Source of the DNA: Siphonodentalium dalli
Taxonomy: Eukaryota > Mollusca > Scaphopoda > Gadilida > Siphonodentaliidae
Assembly: GCA_032622095.1 (NCBI GenBank)
Contig: CP136068.1
Span: forward strand, 136,097,989 to 136,161,988
Length of the DNA stretch: 64,000 nucleotides
Reading direction: 5' to 3'
Shown here: positions 12,125-24,139 of the stretch, piece by piece
Position numbering within the stretch: the first letter of the stretch is position 1
How the letters are laid out: the number at the start of each line of letters is the position of its first letter
Notes under the pieces: generated by a model
The model's input: the letters and a program-made list of their open reading frames with translations, nothing else
Databases searched by the model: none
What the model was told of the DNA's origin: nothing
Translations under genes and position numbers: made by a program

Positions 12125-13260
12125 CAGATTCCAACCCATGTGTGAAATTTGGTTCGACTCTTAAAAGTTCCACTATATAGATGTATGATATATATTTTCC
12201 TAGTTTGTGCTGCTATCCCAGTTGGCATTTTCCGCCCATGTTCCATCTTGGTATAATGTGCATGTATGCTAGACTCGTTTGATAGAGATGATTTCTCCCA
12301 GATTTCTAGGTTTAGAGTCTGCAAAAACCGCATTTAATCGGCTAGAATCGGAAATCATGTTCCAATATTATCCCAATGTTCTTGATAAATTATTTGAACC
12401 TTTATGATATGTTGTGGTGAGTAATACATTGTGTGTGCCTTGTTTCGTACCCATCCCGCTCCTCGTCAGGTAGGAATTTCGATCTGTGAATTTAATATCC
12501 CCCATATATTGTTGAATTTCAGAGCCAGAATATCCTCGTTGTTGTAGTTTTTACCACAAATATCTCCCTCCTGGCAATAAAGTCAGATTCATTATTGCAA
12601 TTTCTCAGATACCGTATGCATTCCCCTCGTACAAACGACCTAAAATTGTTGGTAGGGTGGTTAGACGATCTGTGTAGACATAGGAAAGCTTCCGTTTGCT
12701 TAATATGACATTTAAAGTCCAATGTGTTACTACCATCAAAGCTCGGTCCCTTATATATGTCCAAATCCAAAAACGCAGCCTCTTTTTCGTTGATATCATA
12801 AGTAAACTTTAAGAGATCATGCATAGAGTTTGCAATCTTAAAAAGTAGCACAGCCTCGTCCTTAGAGCCATGGAATAAATAATATGATTCCGTCATCACG
12901 AAACAGTTTATGCAATAATATCTTGTTTTTATGAGGAAATTGATCCAGAATTTTGCATATATGTGCATGTATGGCAATGTCACTGATTTCTGGTGACGGT
13001 ATGCTTCCCATCGGTACCCCTCCAATTTGTCTGTAGCTTTTTCCATAAAATGTGAACTCATTTTTAGTGAGTAATAATCGAGTTATTCCAAGCCAACTCG
13101 TCAGTACTCAGACGTTGTGTATTATAGACAATGTTTGAGTTATTGTCCAATTCAATTCTGAGAGCATCAATAATTTCATTAAATCTCAGATTAGTATATA
13201 GGCTCGTGATATCATATGTTACGATTAGTACCTCAAGTCTCCTTAAGTCTGCGTCCAACC
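12125..13260 (-). pseudogene. Penelope-like element reverse transcriptase relic
   Basis: Minus-strand readings in broken frames give motifs typical of Penelope-like reverse transcriptases. VTYDITSLYTNL at about 13200-13230 corresponds to the catalytic box A region. AAFLDLDIYKG, LDFKCHIKQTEAF and GECIRYLRNC follow at 12590-12800. A degraded TTTYHKGSNNL-type segment lies near 12420. Stops and frameshifts interrupt all of it. No GIY-YIG endonuclease was recognised. Confidence 0.7.
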
Positions 13261-13531
13261 ATTAGATATAACATAAATGGTTAAATTAATTTAGTTCCTC
13301 CTCAACATATTAGACTATTCGTGTGTCAATCAGACTTAGGACACAAGTACATGATTCCCATCGCACACAATAGGAACCACGATTCCAACCTCCATATGTA
13401 TGGTATTTCATTGTGGTGACGCAACAATTATATTGCAATGTTGATGCCACGCGATGGCGTTCCACAACTTCAAACAGATGAGGATCGCCTCTTCTTACGA
13501 AGCGCGATACAAAAGGCAATTCCTATAGGAA
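13261..13531. other. No recognisable gene
   Basis: Short spacer between the Penelope-like relic and the duplicated segment. Nothing recognised. Confidence 0.4.
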
Positions 13532-13622
13532 GTACAGATTAAATATAAGATAGGAAATATCCTACTCCGCCGTCAAAATTATGGTCAGTCACCACATGAC
13601 ATACTACATTGCAACATGAGTG

Positions 13623-13770
13623 TAGTTTCAACATGACATTGACCTTGACATTGACTTCGCTCATATACGCAATGTCCCAAACAAGTCCAGACGATGTATA
13701 TTCTTCCCAGACGGAGGCGATCAGAACGAAATCCCTAAATAGCCCGGACGAATTCGGGCACATCAGCTAG
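13623..13770 (+). mobile_element. Truncated family B Helitron 3' end
   Basis: Contains GCCCAGACGG-type family B interior, the hairpin GCCCGGACGAATTCGGGC and terminal CTAG (13767-13770). It enters the LINE relic at the same site as the copy ending at 11183. Confidence 0.7.
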
Positions 13771-14687
13771 TATATTATAAAATTCAACCGTAAACCCGTC
13801 GGGACCAGATGCTTTTCCGTCTTTCATGTTTCTAAGAGCTTCCGTTAGTTCTGAGAGAGACAATTCGCCTCGAATGGACGATGTTTGGTGTGAGGTAAGC
13901 GGGGTAACTCTAACGCATGTGATGTGGACTTTTTGTTTCGCATAGTGATTGGCCAACGAAGGCTTTTCGGTAGAAGTTTTTGGTACATTAAATCATTCCG
14001 TTGGGTTCACAAATGTTTTGTCCGCTTTCGTCTATAACTTCTTTAATTGTTTTTTAAATAAAATTTAGTTTTTCCATGTTAAAGACTCATAAGATCGGGC
14101 GATATAAGGTAGTAATCTAATCAAGTCGAGCCATCTTAAGAGGAGAGGTTCTTCGCCATGTGTACCGTCTGGTGGAGGGGTGGGTCAATCGCCATGGATC
14201 TACTAAATCGTGACTAATCTTTAAATTTTCTATTTCGGTTTTAGCTTTAGGATTGTTGACGTTACCGTAATGTTTTGTATCGATAGAGTTGTCCTGGACT
14301 AAATTCCAGTCACCTCAGATTAAAATTTGAGTATTGCCAATCTGGAATATTTTGTCGTTTAGATATTTGTAAAGTTTTGTTTGATCTTTATTGGGTCCTT
14401 AACAGCCAATGTGAGCCGAATATCCTAAATTGTAATGTCAAGTATTAAATAAATGCCATTTTTATCCGAAAACGTCTCATTTATATTGAACTGGAAATTA
14501 TTTCGGAACAAATCCGTCACACCTCTAGATTGTGAGTTATAACTGGCGAAGAGATATTTCGAACCTTCATTCCGATCTGACAATATTTTCGAGATCTGTG
14601 GTAAAGTGAGTATCTTGAATACAATAATTTGAATCATCTAAGTATTTTAAGTAGTTGAGAACGTCGCGTCGCTTCTTATTTTGGTTT
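13771..14687 (-). pseudogene. LINE relic (L1/Tx1-like) on the minus strand
   Basis: Near 13790-13880 the minus strand reads LSELTEALRNMKDGKASGPD, the conserved N-terminal reverse transcriptase region of L1/Tx1-like LINEs. At 14425-14637 it reads an endonuclease-like stretch with SQSRGVTDLF. The frame is broken throughout. The TTAA element at 14692 marks its visible end. Confidence 0.6.
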
Positions 14688-14691
14688 TTAA

Positions 14692-15081
14692 CCTTTACCC
14701 AACAGAAGGGCCCTGTGCCAATGCATTCTCTTATATATGCGAGTCGACCATAGGTCGCCTCGCATATATAAGAGAATGCATTGGCTTAACACATTACAAA
14801 TTATAAAATTGTTAAAGAATGTAAGAAAAAATGGTAAAAAGTGTTAAAAAAAGTTTTTTTTTAGGCCAATGCATTCTCTTATATATGCGAGGCGACCTAT
14901 GGTCGACTCGCATATATAAGAGAATGCATTGGCACAGGGCTAACTGTAACTATCACAATGTGGTCAATGAGCCGGTTCCAATGATATCCATATTTGTATG
15001 GTTCTATTGAGACAGAACGAAGATATTTTAGGCTGTTGAAGCTTTATTTGGCCGGTTTTGGCCGGTTTGTTGGGTAAAGGG
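14692..15081. mobile_element. TTAA-type miniature element, uninterrupted copy
   Basis: Flanked by TTAA (14688-14691, 15082-15085). Inverted ends CCTTTACCCAACAG on the left, complement of TTGTTGGGTAAAGG on the right. It holds two near-perfect 69-bp palindromes (14717-14785, 14865-14933), each running from GCCAATGCATTCTC to its complement. A second copy at 36204..53732 is split by the Polinton, so this one records the empty site (AAAGAATGTAAGAAAAAATG). Confidence 0.85.
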
Positions 15082-15085
15082 TTAA

Positions 15086-15560
15086 CCCTCGATATTTGAC
15101 AGAGATAAAATTAAGAGCTGCCAACTTGTCCTAGACAATGCGAATCCACCACAATGTCCATATCTTGTGTGATTGGAAAATATATATCAGCGACATGGTT
15201 TCACGACAGAAATAATATTGAATGAATATTTCGAGGATTGACAAACACAAATTTAACAATTTACACCAATGCATCTCGCAAAACCATTCTCACATCTAGG
15301 GGGGATCTGAAAAATTAAAAGCTATTTTATACCTGCTTTTCGGTTAGTCGTCGTGTCGTTCCAAGTTTCCCGTTTGCGTGGCCGCCATTGTTTGAATGTT
15401 TGGGGATGCTGTCGGTAGGCATATCTTCGACAAATAAAATATTTACTTGTTTACGTTGGGGGATTAATAATTATGTCGTTTCTGGCTGAGCGCATCATTG
15501 CTAGATAATACACACATGGATATAATGGGTAATTATTAAGTCGCAATTTTTTTGGGATAC
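15086..15560. other. No recognisable gene
   Basis: AT-rich spacer between two TTAA elements. Nothing recognised. Confidence 0.5.
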
Positions 15561-15564
15561 TTAA

Positions 15565-17112
15565 CCCTTTGAACCCTGGCTCCCCACAACGATCGACACC
15601 CTGACCCTGGGCTCCCAGTGGTATTTTTTATATTGTGGCCAGTGTATAGATGTATGGTGTTGTTTATGTTCAAGTGGTGTCACATTTCTGAAACTTTAGA
15701 TGTATGTTCCCCATGGACCACTGATTATTTTACGATCTGGTTACATTGCCACGGGGTCACTCCCTGGTAACGGTTGCTAGGCATCTACCCGATATTGAAA
15801 TTAAAATACAATTATAGCTTTTACGGTCGTAATTCAGCCCAAGGAAATGGTGCTTTTGATGCAGTCAACACCCTATTGTGAAATTTGAGATATCTCTGGC
15901 CAGAAGTCAGATCCTAACTTGTATTTAAGGGTAGCAACGGTTGCTAAGCAAATACCCCAAATGATCGAATGATACCATTGCCCTGTGAATCCAATTGTAT
16001 TATGCCCCAATTTGGCATGCACATGCTGATGGTTATGTTCAAATGGTGCTACAGGTCTGAAATTTTACAGGTATAGTCCCATGGGCCACTGTGTATTGTT
16101 TTTAGAACGGTATACTTTGCCACACGATCACTCCCTGGTAACGGTTTCTAAGCAACTACCCGGAACTGAAAGTATAACGCAATTATAGCTTATAGCGTTG
16201 TATAATTATGCGCTAAGAAACAGAATTTTCTATGCAGTCAATACCCTATTGTGAAACTGGAGATACATCAGGTCAGATGATTGAACCTACATGTGGTTTG
16301 TATTTAACGGTATCAATGGTTGCTAAGCATATAGCCCAAGTGATCTAATGACACCACTTCCCTGTGCATTCAATCTCATTACGTCCCGTTTTAGACGTCG
16401 CCTATAGGGCACGGTGATGGTCATGTTCAAATGGTGCCACGAGTATTAAACTTTACATAATTTCTCAATAATGCACGATTTGACCACGTGTTTGTAATGT
16501 GCACGCGCAAGTAGATCGGACTAGATGGTATTGTGACCATGCAACCCATTTGCACAGTACTACTCTGGTGCAATGTCAAAACGTCCAGCTGTATAACGCA
16601 AATTTATGTACAATGGAGATCCTTGATGTGATTGTATGTCACAAAAATCCATACATTTATCATTTTATCCTATGCGCATGCGCGAAACAAATCGACTCAA
16701 ATAAGAAACTGCGTGCACCTTCCTCACATATGACAGAACACTGATTATGTTTGCAATACTAATTTAAACCAAAAAGAGTGATCGAAATGGTGTCTTTCTA
16801 CAATCATGCGAACCGCGCAACAATGTAGAGCTTTACCCGAATCGCTTCAAATAATGTACGTTTGTTGAATTCTGCGCTGTGCGCATGCGCATGTTTTTCT
16901 ACCCCAACTAGTCGGCAACAAACTCATACACATGCACCCATGGCACTGCTGAAGTTCCTTGGGATCATTTACATATATATAAGTGGATATACCAATGGTT
17001 ATAACATGTATACACATGCTACATAGGTTTATGATGTCACTGAATGCTGCTGGCCGCTTCTGTATGAACGTTTTCTGGCTGGCCGCTTTTGCGGCCAGTC
17101 GGGTTCAAAGGG
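15565..17112. mobile_element. TTAA-type element, 1.55 kb, non-coding
   Basis: TTAA at 15561-15564 and 17113-17116. Inverted ends begin CCCTTTGAACCC. The interior has two degenerate units about 390 bp apart sharing CACTCCCTGGTAACGGTT (15758, 16129). No transposase frame. Confidence 0.8.
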
Positions 17113-17116
17113 TTAA

Positions 17117-18080
17117 ATGTGAAGCTTGTCTCAACAAACATTAATTTTATTACAAGCAGTGATGGCTAATAACATAGAATATAAAAAAATCATATACATA
17201 TAAGGAGAACGGCTTTATATCCATGAACTCACCATTGTTCTATCTTTTGTTTACTTTATTTGCTATTTTTAGGCTATGAACCATATGATTTTCGCGCCGG
17301 AAACATAGCATTTATCGGAAGCGAACAATTTCTCACGTCGCAGTTCGCAACCAGTGAGAAGATGACTCCCCATTTGGGACCCTTTGGTGGACACCATATA
17401 TTTGAAGTTGTTAATTATTTTAATACCGGAGCTGCGCTGGTTCAGCATTAAAGACCCTGTGCCAGTGCATTCTCTTATATATGCGAGTCTCCCGTAGTGC
17501 TCAAGTTAAATATTGTTAGGCCAATGCATTCTCTTATATATGAGCGGCGCCTTATGGGAAGCACCAGTCATGAAAGAGTTAACGAGATTGCACCATCCCT
17601 GGATCGTCCTTGCGCCACCCGTGTCTGACAAGTCGTATACAAGAGGGTAGTGTCTAGTGGTCATCCGACAGGCAAATAGCCATGTCTGTTTTAAATCGGT
17701 ATTTGCCATCCGGATGGCAAATAATCGTTATTGTGATTTTTAGGACCCTTACCCTATTTGAAGTCTTTAACACACGACGAACTAAATGTCTCGACCAATA
17801 TTAGTTACGATATGAACATAGCAACGGGTTTAGAATTCATTGTCGCAAGTTATAAAGATTGGACAAATAAAGGTTATACTCCATATAATTCAATTCCAAT
17901 TGCTTTTAGAATTAAATATATTCAAGCCATATCCTATAGAATTATCACACAAAGGGTAAATTCCTTACATTGTTACTTTAGCAAACATTGGGTGATCTAC
18001 TAATTGACATGCTGACGTCACTGCCGACCGCCGACCATCTCGTGATCGTAACTTGAGGCTAATACCGACTAGGCTATATT
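17117..18080. other. Two exon-like open frames and a degraded TTAA element
   Basis: At 17272 a pyrimidine-rich tract and TTTTTAG precede an open frame to TAA at 17449-17451 (FRAGNIAFIGSEQF in the middle). At 17743 TTTTTAG precedes another open frame to 18003. They could be exons, but neither matches a family I know and no donor partner is evident. Between them, 17459-17560 contains two broken copies of the GCATTCTCTTATATATG motif of the TTAA element. Confidence 0.3.
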
Positions 18081-18084
18081 ACTA

Positions 18085-19060
18085 GTGCTTCATGTCTTCG
18101 ATAACATCTATATACATGTTTAATTCCTGACAGATCTACCTTTTATTCACAAACTGCGTTACTATTGAGAGCATATACCATCAGTCCGTGGCGTGTTCAA
18201 GATTCAAATAGGGTAGGGGATTCCCAAAACAATCCCAAAATCGATTTCTTATTTGCGATTCTCTTTTTGTCAAGTGTCCCATGCTTTCGATAACCATTCC
18301 GTACATATAAATTGTGTTGTTACTGCTATATATATCGTTTGTCCACCCGCCTTGTTAATATTGAGGGCATATACATCCAGTTCGTGTGTGTTTAAGACTT
18401 CAGATAATATAATGTAGGAGTCCCCACACCAAGACTTCAAATATGGTATGGGGTCCCAAAACTATCGAGAAATCGCATTTCTTAATTTAGATAATCTTTA
18501 TGAAAAGAGTCCCATGCACTCCATAACCATTCCATCAATATTTATTGTGTATCTCCTGATAGATCTACATTTTCCCACACTATGAGTTAATTTTGAGATC
18601 ATTTACATTCGGTTTGTGGATGTTGAAGACCTCAAATAGGGTAAATCGTCTTTCTTATTTACTATCGTCTTTTTGTAAAGCGTCGGGCTTTCGATAACCA
18701 TCCCATCCATATAAATTGTGTATTACATGATCAACCTTCCTTTTATGCGGACTCTCAGGAAGTACCAACGAGAGCATATAATTTAGTTCGTGGTATGTTC
18801 AATAGTTCGAATGAGGTCTATATGGATGGGATGGTTATCGAAAGCATAGGGAACGTTACAAACATCGATATAAATCGTTTTTTCTTCTTCTGATAGACCT
18901 TTTGTGCACAACCTCAGTTAATATTGAGAGTATACATCTTTAGTTCGTTCAATACTTCGAATGTGGTAGGGCTCCCAATACAAACCGTCGAAAAACTCGC
19001 CTTTCATATTTGCCATCCTCTTTTTGTAAAGTGCCCCGTACATTCGATAACCATCCAAAC
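18085..19060. repeat. Degenerate tandem array, about 200-bp unit
   Basis: The landmark TTCGATAACCAT and its variants recur at about 18090, 18282, 18515, 18688 and 19030, each followed by a GATAGATCTACC-like block and ATTGAGAGCATATA. One segment near 18815-18850 carries the landmark inverted. Confidence 0.7.
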
Positions 19061-20000
19061 CACGGGATAATCCATTTGGTATAAAAGGGTTGAAGAAGAA
19101 ACATATATGTGTACACTCATACCACGCTGATCTCATGTCCGTTGATCCGAAATTTGTCCCATCCACTGTTGGCAAAAAAAATACATCCAAACAAACAAAA
19201 CATTAGACAAAGAGCCGTTATTTGATGCTGGATGCCTAATTTAACTTCACAGAACCGAGTTCAACCTATCATACAGCTCGTTCTTGATTTTTGAAATATG
19301 CAGAACCGAAATCGAGGTCTAAAGAACCGCCAATATCAAAATTGTCATAGATTAGTTGCCCAGTAACATAACCATGGCAATGCAATATTTCTCACGGGAG
19401 CTGGTGTATGCCGAACCCACATCACTGAATTCCAAATAACCGTCGGATTGGATTGATACCCGCCATGGTTGGTTCATGAATGATTGCATGAATTAATTAA
19501 TTTTATTCAGTTTACGAAGTACCCCTCATATGGCATGATATTGCACAAGCAGAAGTAACAAACAAATTCAAGTAACATATTTAACTATAGTGAAATGAAG
19601 GCGGCACGTGTGATGCTCCTTTATTATAGAAGCAAGCGATTCCATTTTTCATTCTTTGTAAAGTACAAATCTCATATAATTTTGTCCATGTATCTACATT
19701 ACTGAATAGGCTATATATAGATCATATTCAATCATCCATAGTTCCAAATCGCTTAATGTACTCCAATTTCCCACTAGTCCGGAACCCGTTGTTCTGAAAT
19801 TTGTCGCATAGACTGTCAGAAAAGTGGCAAAAAAAAAAGAAGAACAAAAAAGCAAAGAACCGTTATTTGGTTCCTGACACGTGGTTCGTTCTTAGTTCTT
19901 GAAATCTGCTGAACCGATATTGGGGTATGAAGAACCACCATTATCTAAGGTGTCATAACTCAGTTGCTTCAGCAACACAACCAAGTAAATGTACTATTTT
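19061..20000 (-). pseudogene. Decayed duplicate copies of the lectin 3' exon
   Basis: At about 19110-19165 the minus strand resembles the start of the intact lectin exon at 20001..20242 (GGGACAAATTTCGGATCAAC against GGGACCAAATTTGGACCGAC). A second damaged match lies at 19780-19815. The stretch 19390-19430 matches the exon's 3' end and following UTR. Frames are destroyed, so these are relics of tandem duplication. Confidence 0.55.
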
Positions 20001-20242
20001 TTAGTGTAGCTGGTACATGCACACATATCCTCTGACCATCTGACACCAATGGTTTCCAAATAGGAAACGGTTTTGGATGGTTGGATCATGTCTGAGTCCC
20101 ATACAGCGATGGTTGGGATCCGGTTCTCCGGGAAACCAATCGAAGTAGGTAATCGGGGTACCGTCCAAGTAACTCCATACACCGTTGGTCTTGTATCCGT
20201 CGGTCCAAATTTGGTCCCAGCCAGTTCCCATGTCACAAGCAT
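20001..20242 (-). CDS. C-type lectin, last coding exon (C-terminal half of the domain)
   Basis: The minus strand has a pyrimidine-rich tract and CAG acceptor (20243-20245), then an open frame to TAA at 20001. It reads ACDMGTGWDQIWTDGYKTNG and later WSYLDGTPITYFDWFPGEP, a cysteine near the middle, GNHWCQM and YVC, which is the C-terminal half of a C-type lectin domain: the W-x-DG turn, an EPD in place of the usual EPN sugar/calcium motif, and the closing cysteines. The first two bases (AT) complete a codon begun upstream. The exon at 28404..28598 ends with one spare base, so the two are phase-compatible. Ligand unknown; secreted lectins of this type usually act in immunity or adhesion. Confidence 0.75.
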
Positions 20243-20479
20243 CTGGGAAGGAGATACATTGCTTTTGTTTAAACAGTATTTACATATTAAAATTACATAT
20301 TTACAATTACGGTTAAAACTAACGTTTCGTGGATCGGATCCGACAGCATTGTGGATGACGATATGGAACGTTTCAGCGGACAAGTGAACAGGAGACTACG
20401 TCACAAGGAAATAACAGATCCATTGTGGTTCAGAATGGTCAGATCCCTAACAAATGTACACCATCAAACAGATTGTTAA

Positions 20480-20895
20480 AGGTACTCAATCCGATCAGAC
20501 CCTCATAAATTACTATTTCTTTGGCTTCGGGGGTAAAAAATATTTGATTCGAGTCGAGGAACCTACACATCAACGCTCATAGTGATCAGATATCAATTTT
20601 TGAAGTTTTGTTATTTCTATTGTTTGTGGCTCAGAAACACGCCGTCAAAGGGATGGTCTCGGTCAAAATTGCGTTATTATTACCACTTGATTTTAGTGTT
20701 ATCCATCTTCGTCCGTTTGAATAAGTGTTTCTGTGGCAATTATTAGTACACATCTCGAGAAATAACAAACTTCTAAAATCAATATCTGATCACTCTGAGT
20801 TTTGATGGATGGATCCCTCGACTCGAATCAAATAGTTTTTACCCCTGAAGCCAAAGAAATAGTAATTTAGGGGGGCTTAATCGGATTGAGTACCT
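20480..20895. mobile_element. TTAA-type foldback element
   Basis: TTAA on both sides (20476-20479, 20896-20899). Long inverted arms start AGGTACTCAATCCGAT, and the arms pair over most of the element (for example CTCGACTCGAATCAAATA with its complement). A right-half copy lies at 58908..59142. Confidence 0.8.
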
Positions 20896-20899
20896 TTAA

Positions 20900-22979
20900 C
20901 CCCTTCGCTGCTAAACGACGTAATCATCAACCGTTGATGTTATTGCCAGAAAAAAATATAACAGGAATATCACAAGAACATAGAACTGACTCAGTTGAAA
21001 GGATATTATCGTTCACGATCGTGGAACATCATACACTGTTTGATTATTCGAGATACAATTATTCCGATGCACCAATCTCTGAGTTCCAGTTATAAATAAT
21101 GGGATACTACAAGTGTGCTGAAAGCAGGTTTGTAGGTACTACGGACCATTTAGCACACGACGTGCACTTTTACGTTCGTAATAGCGACGGTACCTAAATC
21201 CATACAAATGGAGAGTGTGCCAAGATAAACTTAGATAAGGAATGTGAGTGAGAAAAATAGTTGAAAGGAATTGAATTATTAATTGAACCGGATAGCAAGA
21301 CTTAGTGTCCATGACATGTGTGGGAAAGGATAATACTTTTTCTAAAACAATGAACACATCGATACCAAAAAACTAGGCAGTCGGTGGGTGTGTCATCATT
21401 ATCATGTACATAAAATATAAACACGATACGACAAAAAATACTTAAGTCATCGCATCGGATATAACATGTCTATTTTTGGATGAAAATTGTCAATTATGTC
21501 TAAACCGGTCAACCAATCGATAACAAAACTATATACTAGGTGCGGGGTGTGTCATCATAAACATGCACATAAAATATGAACACGATCCGATAAAAATACT
21601 TGAGGTATCGCGTTGGATAGAAATTGTCAACGGACAGACGGGCGGACGCACATCAAGACGTACAGCGGATGGCTGATCCGGACATCGGTATTATCTGAAC
21701 CATGCACATGGTGTTAGTAGACATAAAACTGTGTAATAGTCCATAAGTCAATCTTGAAAATTTCAAGTTTCGTTGCACACCCCCTCGCATTTTTCATGGC
21801 TATATATAACATGAACGGGGGACATCTGCCGGTCATGACCGATAACACTAATCTGCCGTTGCAAACGTTAATGAAAATCAAGGGAGACTACTCTGAGCTT
21901 CTATATATCAAATATCCCTCCTTCCTTTGCCACATATTGCAGCACTGCATATGTATTTGGTTTTATTGATATATGCTAAACTCATATAATAACAAGGAAA
22001 TATGTGCAAGCACGACCAAACAACAACTGGTGGTGTATTTTTGTCCATTTTCACATATTTGAGAAAAATCTAATAATTTGTACCAATTTGTTCATAACTT
22101 TTCAAACTGATTACGCTCTTCTGATTATCGTCAATCGGACAATTTTGTTTGGATCAACAATTTTATAGCTTTAAAAACTTTGCCTGTGAACAAGAGATGG
22201 GTAGAGATCGAAACCGCTGCCAACGGAGCAAAAATAAACCAACCTGGCATTAAACATAACTCTACCCCCTAAAATACTTTTTTTATTTTACGAAAATGAT
22301 AAAATCAAGCGAATGTGGTTGTTTGCAATCATTAAATAATAAGATTTGATGAACCAACGTCGAATACCCACCAGTGAGTGTCAATTAGCTTGAAATGGAA
22401 CAAAACATGGCAAAATCCTCAGAATTAACATTTTTGTGGTCGATTTTGAGAATAAAAATTGAAAATGTCACAAACCTTTTGTAGATCGTTTCTGTTGAGA
22501 AACCCTCTCTTTATAATCGCAAGAATGTCAAAATAAACTCCGAAGACTGTGGGGAATCAATTTTAGGGCAGAAAAATATTTCAAAATCAACATGTAGGAT
22601 AAGTAAATTGAGCCTAGAATTCCTTCATATCCTCACGATTGCGGTGAAACTGCCTCTGGGTTACGAACAGCTACTATTGGCGGTATCTTGTACTGCCAGA
22701 TTAAAATCTCAATTATTAATATAAACGTTTCCATTGTATATTTTGCTTAGGAAAATTTGCCGAACACAAATATATAAAACGCAAATGATTATATAGCGAA
22801 AGATACTTAATCTGTCTTGGCGATTAAATAGCGAATGATATTCATATAACGTCGTGCCACGAGAATTTGGGATTGAGGTTAGGATACTTGACGACATAAA
22901 ACGTCCCATATGGTATATTTTCATCAACTTTCCACTAGTGTCTTCCAATTACACGAAATACCAATAAACTTACTTATTA
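20900..22979. other. No recognisable gene
   Basis: Two loose direct copies of a block with GGGTGTGTCATCAT and CATAAAATATRAACACGAT lie at about 21385 and 21545. Otherwise AT-rich DNA without recognisable coding or element ends. Confidence 0.5.
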
Positions 22980-23393
22980 GGGTACGTTCATACGCTGGCA
23001 AGTTTGCACGGTATGTTTTTGGGAGCATTTCGTCATAGAAAACCACATGGTGCCAGAATATGAACAGAACCGTGCACATAACATGCATCTTTACCAAAGC
23101 TAACGACGTGATAAGTAAAAATTTTGTAGTTCCACTTGTAACGGTGCTACTATAATTTGCCTTCAAATACCTGTATGATTGATTCTTGCGAGATAATTGC
23201 ATGCTATTTACAGGCAAATTCCGGTAGCATCACTACAGGTGGAACAACAAAGATTTTACTTCGCAAGTAGTTAGCTGTGGTACACTTGCATCTTATATGT
23301 TTGTTTCCGTTCATATTCTGGCACCATATCGTTTTCTACGACAAAATGCCTGCAAACAATACCGTGCAAATTTGCCAGTGTATGAACGTACCC
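22980..23393. mobile_element. Harbinger-type foldback miniature element
   Basis: TTA direct repeats (22977-22979, 23394-23396) and ends GGGTACGTTCATAC / GTATGAACGTACCC suit the PIF/Harbinger group (3-bp TWA duplication, GGG ends). The two halves are inverted copies of each other along nearly the whole length. Non-coding. Confidence 0.75.
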
Positions 23394-23974
23394 TTAGGAC
23401 TGTATTGACCAATATAATGCACTAGACAAATAATGTCCAAACGACCGAGTTGGGTCAAAACAAAACAAGGTTGTTTTACTAAATAAGGAGAAACAATATA
23501 TATATAGACAAATATAGCTGGTGACCAACATAATTTATGGAGTCAACCTATATTGGAACTAATGTATAGTATCAACAAGATTTTGTACTAGTAGTACAAT
23601 GTATTTCAATATAAAAGTACGCATATATTGAGAAGCAACCTACATCTTTAATATAGTGCTAATTATGTAGCAACCGCGTAAGCAACTTGACAATATATCT
23701 GCGATCATTCCTGGTAATCATGGGGTGGGTATGCTGTTATGAGGAAAATTAGCAACTTTAGAGCAACTTGTACAACAGCTTTCATATTTGCTACCGACCA
23801 TGAGGTTGATTATAACAATGGCATTATATTGACGATTCCGATTCGTCTTGTGTGACGATATATTACCATATATTTGGTTATCAAGGTATATATAATTATC
23901 CCAACTGTAAAGCTTTTAAAGAGATATCGCACCAGTTCTTTTTATATCATGACCGTACATATTCCCTGCTCTTT

Positions 23975-24139
23975 ATATAAGGATTAACTGTCATGTGGAC
24001 TGTTTTTATGGAGATGTAACGGTGAGGTAAGTCGACATAACTTGTGTAAAACCCGAAGGGTTTTACATACAAGTTATGTCCACTTACCTCACCGTTACAT
24101 CTCCATAAAAATAGTCCACATGACAGTTAATCCTTATAT
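23975..24139. repeat. Long near-perfect palindrome
   Basis: About 80-bp arms running from ATAAGGATTAACTGTCATG, with a centre near AAAACCCGAAGGGTTTT. One arm has a single GTCGACAT/ATGTCCAC mismatch region. It would form a cruciform or hairpin. Probably a compact foldback transposon; no target duplication is obvious. Confidence 0.8.

Noticed and set aside
17260-18003. Two open frames treated as host genes
   Set aside because: They start on TTG codons and lack a recognised family. Kept only as possible exons in a low-confidence region note.
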